From: Anticarsia gemmatalis | Taxonomy: Eukaryota; Arthropoda; Insecta; Lepidoptera; Erebidae | Assembly: GCF_050436995.1 (NCBI RefSeq) | Contig: NC_134755.1 | Coordinates: 6,759,001-6,823,000 of the forward strand | Direction: 5' to 3' | Length of the DNA stretch: 64,000 nt | The notes under the pieces: generated by a model | What the model saw: only the letters and a program-made list of their open reading frames with translations | Told to the model about the DNA's origin: nothing | Database searches by the model: none | Shown here: positions 58,701 through 64,000 of the stretch, piece after piece | How the letters are laid out: each line of letters opens with the position of its first letter | Numbering within the stretch: position 1 is the first letter of the stretch | Translations under genes and position numbers: made by a program

Positions 58701-61700
58701 ATGTATGTAAGATATCATTGCGTAAAAGTTTATAGACAATTTTTTTTCATCCATGTCTATTTAATATATCTCAGTTGTCTAGAACTTTACAATTCAATGA
58801 TGATATAGGAAGTTCGAATAAAATAAATAATTAAAATTACCTTTTCTGGCGTAGACTTTTCCCTCATTTCAGCGACTTGTTTCTCATGTTCAAACTCAAC
58901 AAGGTCCTGTTGGAACTGTTGCTCCTGAAAATACACCACAATAGACATGTTATTACGAAGTTATAAACCGTCATTTAGATTCTCGACGAATTTTGAAGGT
59001 TCAATATAAAGTCAAATAAGATTGTCATTTTAAACTTCAACTTAGAATAGTTTACATGCAAGCATATCCAAACAGAAACATGCATATTACGTAGATAAGT
59101 GAAATTTTACTAGATTGTATTTGCGTGTTCGTATTGTTGCCTCATTTACTTATATTATAGGTTCCAAACCTTTTATCGAGTACCGTAACATTTACAAAAT
59201 AAAAAAAACCATTTTGCATAGTAATTATTTTACATAGTTTATCATTTGTCTTTGAACTCGCAACCGCCCCCACTTATAACTCCGGCGACCACTAGGGGGC
59301 GGTAGTAGTTGCCCAGTTAGAAGCCTACGACTTATGTGATTCGAATAGACACAACAGTAGCTCAATTCTCAACTACTATCGACTACCGACAACCAACCTG
59401 TCATCGAGAAATTTTGTATGAAAATCTGATCAGGGCCTCTGACGGGCGGAGCAGAAACTTCTTTGGCAGTACATGCTAAATGTCAAAATTTCGATAGCTA
59501 GCCGGTTGTCAGAAGTCGATAGTGATAGAGAATCGAGGTACTGTAAGTGCTTGTTCACGTTGGAACTCGCGGGCGCGGTGGCGGTCGCGAGCGCGGGGAC
59601 GTGGCGTTTTGTGTTCACGTTGGCCGCCAGGCGGGCGTTTGGCTCAAACTGGCTCAAACTGGTTGATCTTACTTGACATCGCGAGTGAATCGCGCCCGCC
59701 ACCGCTAGTTCGACGTGAACACACACGAACATCTTCACGCGTTTGATATTGGCGCGAGCGCGCCACGCGGGCCGCGCGCGACGCCGCTAGCTCGCCCGCG
59801 ACTTAGACCGCGCGAACGGTTTGTACGTGAACACTTCGGTACATCGCCATATGTTTGATATTTCGCGACCGCGCCCGCCACCGCGCCCGCGAGTCAACGT
59901 GAATGAGCACTAAGAAGTACGCAACCGCAAACAATCAGTAAAGTTCACTATAAAAGAAAAACTTCAAAAGCGGTACAACAAACCTGTTGATGTTGGTGCA
60001 ACGTTTCATCTCTGTCCAGGCTTGACGTTGAGTGAGACAGAGAGCCGCCGGTATCCGCCGTCCCGCTCTCGCTACCGGTCTGTGCAAACATTCGCATTGT
60101 CTATCTCTTTCTAACAAGCACAGGCACTCGGACAGTTTATTCGAGTTTCAAACAAATAAACGCACACAGGAGTGTTTAGTTTAGTGATAAAAATTTAATT
60201 CAAAACCATGACAGTGTCATTCATTAGCGTGACTTTTGTGAGCAGTATACAAGCATGGTACAGTTATGCTTGTTGAAAACACTTATATAATTAATAAATA
60301 CTTGTGATAACATATAAATTAATACAGCTCGATAGAAATATCTGTGGAAATCGAAATAACTACCAAAACAAACACAAAACGCTCATAACGTTAGCGAATT
60401 TGTGTTTAAATTATGATTTAAGAACGATCAGCAGTTACTTTCTGTACATTACTTTTATTTTATGCTGTCTAAAGTAAATTTATTAACTTAAATAACCAAC
60501 AAATTGTGTCACTAAACCCTACTGTTGCATAAAAACGGACGCAGCTATAGTTTGATTTATAGCGGACTATTCATTTCCGTACATAGAAAATTGACTGTCA
60601 AACAGATATTTCAATCGAGATGTTTATTGAAAGTGTATTAAGCTTACAGTGTTGTATTTCTCCGGTCTGGTGTACCCGTGGCACACGATGAGGTGCAGCG
60701 GCGCGTGGGTGGCTGAGCGCAATGCGTTCACAGCTTCGTTGTGTGTCGCGCCCAGTAGCGACACACCGTTCACTTCTAATAGACGCATGCCAACCTGGGT
60801 AACACAATAACAAATATAAAACTCAATTTATGTCTGGGACAAGCATAGTTTTGATTTTCCTGTTAGTTTTCATAAGTGGCACTGTCGAAGAAAAGGCGCA
60901 ATCACACTTAATAGATTATGGATAGGTAAAAAATACTACACCGTATAAAGTATATTTAGAGTTCTGGGTAAATTAACTTTTTAAACAATCGTTTACTAAT
61001 AATAATTTAAATATTACAAACCTTTAGTCTGCCATCTCTCCTGGCAGCACCGCCGCTGTTTATCTTAGATATGAACACTCCCTCGTCGTTAGGATCGTTA
61101 GGGTTGCCGCGTTGACCGTTTAATCCACCCTTTATGTGCATCCCTAGTTTCTCACCCTCTTGTTTGATTATTGTAAGCTCCTGGACAATACATTTCCATA
61201 TTATAAAACAAATATAACAGAAAATAATATAACAAAATATTTTCATTCTAGAGAAAATAAAACTTTACCTATTACATCGGATAACTTAATTTGAAACAAC
61301 TACATTCACAAATACTTTCAACATGCAAAGCTCAAAATCTCATGCACTCAAGGTAACATAAGCTCTCGTACTAATACAACAACGTTCTAGATAAATAAAA
61401 ACCTAGCTCAAGACACACGACATTCAAATTGAAGGGTGTAAGTTTTGTGTGTTGGCATAACAATAGTAAAAGCTATAAGCAACAAAAATGTCTCGACATA
61501 AGATCGTACTTCGCGTTCTCTACAAAATAGAAAAGCTTTATTACGAAATAACCATTCCGAATACGACGATAGCTGGGCACACGGACTGACTGGATGAGGG
61601 GTTGGAGACTGACATATATATTGGTAAAGTAACACACATAAGTTCGAGATCGCCGAGCGACGTTCACACTTACAGTTGCGTCAACAATCTCAACTTGAAT

Positions 61701-63036
61701 GAGACCCTGAACGTGTGTGGCGGTGGCCGTGTAGTGCGCACGTGTGGAACAAAACAACGTTTAGCGTTTTATAACGACAAAATCAAACTTCAATGTTAAT
61801 GCACTTTTATGACACAAGCGCTGTCTGTATAAGAAACGTATGTGAGTATGTAAGCGACAGAATTCGCAGCAAAGAGAGACTATGCTTTTGTCAGTATATG
61901 TAAAAATATGTCGAACAATCATGTGCATAAGCGTTATGCAATTCATTTCATTTTATATACCGCCAAATGACTACTATAAGCGACATACTCAAATCATTCT
62001 ACTCGTGAATCCACATTATGCTTTCAACTTCTCACCATTAGAATCCACAAAACTCGGTTACTTGCATAACATGCAAAACATTGCGCGCTTACGTATGTGT
62101 ATGTACACACTGATTACGAATATTCATTGCAACACATACCCAATGTTGGGAACTGTTTTTGTTAAATTAAAAGCATTTTATCACCATTAAACTGTTAATA
62201 TCATATTTCATTTTACTTAAACATATAAAATGACATGGGGTTGATTGTATATTATTTTTAAACTCTAATTACAAGTTCTTAACTCGATATTTAAAAAAAT
62301 ATTATAACAATGTATTCGCACGTGTACGTTTTTGTACTTCTCAATCAAGAGCACACTCATCAAGTAAGGGACACTGAAAACACAATCCCCATATACAGTA
62401 CATAAACGTATGTGAATTTACTAATGTAATAACGCATTACATTCTCAATCCCATGTCACAGTGTAATGTATATAGAAGAGTGACGTCACAAACCTGGAAG
62501 CCCTGTGGCAGCGGGTCGTGTCGCACGGTGAGCGCGAGGGTGGGGCCGGGCTGCAGCAACAACTGCACGGCGTCGCGGTGCGTGGCGCCGTGCAACTCGG
62601 TACCGTTCACTTTGAGTAGACGGTCACCCATACGAAGCTTGCCTGAGCGAGCTGCTACGCCGCCAGGAACCACCTGTTTTATTTTAAAATATATGACATG
62701 TACTTGTAATATAAGTAAGTTGTTTGTTGGGATTTAACCTGCCCTTGTGTTTAATTAAAATTCAGGATGCAATAATAAACATGAGTAATTGAGAAAGATG
62801 ACAAGTAATGTTCCTTTAAATTGATTTAACATAATTATCTGTTAATATCAATTAATTTGAGATAATTTCTAGGTGATCGAAATTATTTTAAATGCCAAAA
62901 ATGAGGTAAAGTAATAATTACTAACATGTGATATAAATATGCCCGGTTCCTTTCCGCCGAATGGAACACAAGAGTGGTCAGTACCACCGATAATACTAAA
63001 TCCAAGAGATCCTCCTTCTTTATACAAAGTGACGTC
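49740..63036 (-). CDS. scrib: Protein scribble, 3' part (PDZ3, PDZ4 and C-terminal tail)
   Basis: Partial: it starts beyond the right edge. Coding exons seen (minus): 63036-62926, 62673-62494, 61180-61022, 60794-60648, 60079-59984, 58924-58841, 58306-58187, 54931-53522, 53138-53033, 52951-52780, 52421-52286, 51943-51848, 51295-51116, 49985-49740; 1,080 residues, frame unbroken. The first two exons are PDZ3 ('GGSLGFSIIGG', 'EPGIFISH', 'VPGGVAARSGKLRMGDRLL', 'GATHRDAVQLL'). The next two are PDZ4 ('KLGMHIKGGLNGQRGNP', 'DEGVFISKINSGGAARRDGR', 'RLLEVNGVSLLGATHNEA'). Then comes a disordered tail with a 470-codon Pro-rich exon holding two RVxF-type sites (KRVSF, RRVRF), and conserved blocks 'KKKFFENAMEESHKPSPKP', 'DKVFTFLSADEVEKLKQEEE' and 'AAWRAARLRSLEQ'. 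Scribble, with Dlg and Lgl, defines the basolateral domain of epithelia; PDZ3/4 bind C-terminal ligands. LRRs and PDZ1-2 are outside the window. The C terminus TETQQ is not a PDZ ligand. Confidence 0.95.
52495..52739 (+). mobile_element. Helitron-like non-autonomous element, copy 7 (decayed)
   Basis: TCTATACTAATATTATAAAG start and the usual body. The end is mutated to CTTG (52736-52739) and the terminal hairpin is broken ('gtaaacgaaattgcgcga'). Lies in a scribble intron, antisense to the gene, ending 41 bases from an exon. Confidence 0.75.
54932..57980. other. Large scribble intron, AT-rich
   Basis: About 3 kb without recognisable exons, RNA genes or clear transposons. It separates the giant 470-codon exon from the exon at 58187-58306. 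Confidence 0.5.
57981..58066 (-). repeat. 'CCCACTGCTG' dispersed repeat, copy 7 (reverse)
   Basis: 'gcccaacccgcacttgtcca', 'gcgtggtggactaaaggcat' and 'gggacgagacttttgtccat', the reverse complement order as in copy 3. Confidence 0.65.
58343..58690 (-). repeat. Dispersed intronic repeat ('ctcaaccgattttcatcaaa'), copy 2 (reverse)
   Basis: Reverse complement of the element at 27771-28108: 'gatgaaaatcggttgagccg', 'gatggggtctcaaatagctt' and 'cgtatgatgagaaagttggt'. It starts about 37 bases 5' (plus-strand right side) of a scribble exon. Confidence 0.75.
59352..59544. mobile_element. Short-TIR MITE ('TAGCGCGATTCTC' family), copy 5
   Basis: Best-preserved copy: ACAGTAGCTCAATTCTC at the left and GAGAATCGAGGTACTGT at the right are inverted repeats. 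Internal 'actactatcgactaccgaca' pairs with 'gttgtcagaagtcgatagtg' near the right end. It abuts the GC-rich Harbinger-type MITE, whose TAA target duplication overlaps its last bases. Confidence 0.75.
59547..59910. mobile_element. GC-rich Harbinger-type MITE, copy 2
   Basis: The 364-bp element is flanked by TAA at 59544-59546 and 59911-59913. Nearly identical to 42125-42477, differing by an 11-base insertion ('agtgaatcgcg') and a few substitutions. Same about 50-bp inverted ends and five TTCACGT/ACGTGAA motifs. It lies in a scribble intron, 74 bases from the donor side of the exon at 59984-60079. The overlapping plus- and minus-strand frames of 67-102 codons are GC-content artefacts. Confidence 0.85.
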
Positions 63037-63833
63037 CTGGAACAATGAAAAGTAATGTTTAGTTCTTTAGTATATCTTACTAACGTATTTAACACATGTT
63101 AGATGAAAGGCATATTTTATTCATATTTCTGTTGTCTGAACTATTACATTGACTTCACGAACGGAGCTCTCTATTCATAAAGTCAATGCCATAGTCACCT
63201 GTTCCCACTGTGTAATCGTATATTATAAAGTAAGTTTTGAACTAAGGAATTATATAAATTGTCTTAGCATGCAAATCTGAGCATATACGCTAAGTGCCAA
63301 TATTGTGATTGGAAAATGATTATAATGGGATTGATCTAATTACTTTCTGGCAGCAAGGAATATGAACACTTTGAGCTACCTCAAGTCGAATTCCCTACAA
63401 CATAATAATTACTATATCACTAGTGTGGGTTGGGTTACAGAATTAACTTGCATTATTTGCACCATTTTGAACAAAATTAAACTGTTAATAACTGAGACAA
63501 AGCTAGCACAAAACCTTATAGAAAGGTCATGTCGTGGTACATAGTTACCAATAAAAAGTTTACTGCTAGGCTGGAAAACTGTTCTAGATTTGGAAAAACG
63601 TAGCCAGCCAGTGTTATAATTTTTAGAGTAATATTTATTTTCTAGAAACATACGCGTGGGTTACTTTCTCGTCTGTATCTCTTATAGACATCTCATCATA
63701 TTAGACATGAATTTAGAACTTTCGTATTTTAAAGGTACACTTAATAACCTGCGATTATTAGACTTAAAAAATAAAGAAGAAATATTATACGAAAGTCTAG
63801 CAATGGTTTTCAACCTCGTCTGCCACTCAGGAA

Positions 63834-63896
63834 ATTAATTGAATGTCTTTGTCGATGTTTATTTGAAGTAAACATCGACAAAGACATTCAATTAAT
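63834..63896. repeat. Perfect 28-bp hairpin in a scribble intron
   Basis: The bases 63834-63861 and 63869-63896 are exact reverse complements with a 7-base loop (TTTGAAG). There is no mismatch over 28 pairs and the symmetry stops sharply at both sides. Possible explanations: a recent inverted duplication, a small-RNA hairpin, or an assembly fold-back. No family recognised. Confidence 0.85.
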
Positions 63897-64000
63897 GTTA
63901 TGCTTAGAAATTGAAACGCTCCGGTTGGAACACGGATTATCCAATTGGAGGTATCGTATCCTAGCCACCTTATGTGACTATTGAAGGAACACCGCCATTT

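Noticed and set aside
59430..59746. Overlapping frames of 67-102 codons on both strands
   Set aside because: They run through the GC-rich MITE and its neighbour. High GC removes stop codons, both strands are open at once, and no family is recognised.
61408..62190. Several overlapping frames between scribble exons
   Set aside because: None continues the PDZ domains, and the exons at 61180-61022 and 62673-62494 do not need an extra exon for frame continuity with PDZ3-PDZ4 order.

Overview
The window is nuclear DNA of an insect, almost certainly a moth or butterfly. It is AT-rich, its genes have many short introns, and the spaces between exons hold repeats typical of Lepidoptera: Helitron-like elements ending in a hairpin and CTAG, tRNA-headed SINEs, a '(C)CCACTGCTGGGCA' dispersed repeat, and many small inverted-repeat elements. 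The repeats look most like those of noctuoid moths, but I cannot name a species. There are no bacterial genes, CRISPR arrays or organelle segments.

Layout. 1-21,300 has no recognisable protein gene. It holds one good core promoter with a first exon on the minus strand (about 4,114-4,224), a decayed PIF/Harbinger transposon (6,110-6,742), a 1-kb fold-back element (12,243-13,257), a hAT-type element with a clear 8-bp target duplication (16,016-16,219), SINEs and Helitrons. 21,313-34,458 (minus) is a complete 12-exon gene for a secreted animal haem-peroxidase family protein of 755 residues; all its haem-anchoring residues appear to be replaced. 38,860-41,057 (plus) is a two-exon THAP zinc-finger protein. 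44,179-45,964 (plus) is MED4 of the Mediator complex in five exons. 46,561-48,342 (plus) is the inner-arm axonemal dynein light chain p28/DNALI1 in six exons, with a consensus RFX X-box 77 bases upstream of its start codon. 49,740 to beyond 64,000 (minus) is the 3' part of the cell-polarity gene scribble: PDZ3, PDZ4 and a long disordered tail; the LRRs and PDZ1-2 lie outside the window. DNALI1 and scribble are arranged tail to tail.

The genes are ordinary, independent nuclear genes and do not form a pathway. MED4 acts in general transcription, THAP is a probable DNA-binding protein, DNALI1 acts in motile cilia and sperm tails, scribble organises epithelial polarity, and the peroxidase-like protein is probably a secreted non-enzymatic relative of chorion peroxidase.

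Points most worth a second look: the peroxidase fold without its haem ligands; the X-box of DNALI1; two near-identical, very GC-rich Harbinger-type MITEs with TAA target duplications and about 50-bp terminal repeats in an AT-rich genome; a perfect 28-bp hairpin in a scribble intron; a SINE whose head matches 5S rRNA; and an orphan TATA/Inr promoter with a splice donor. Exon borders were placed by eye from splice consensus and reading-frame continuity; each complete gene gives an uninterrupted frame.
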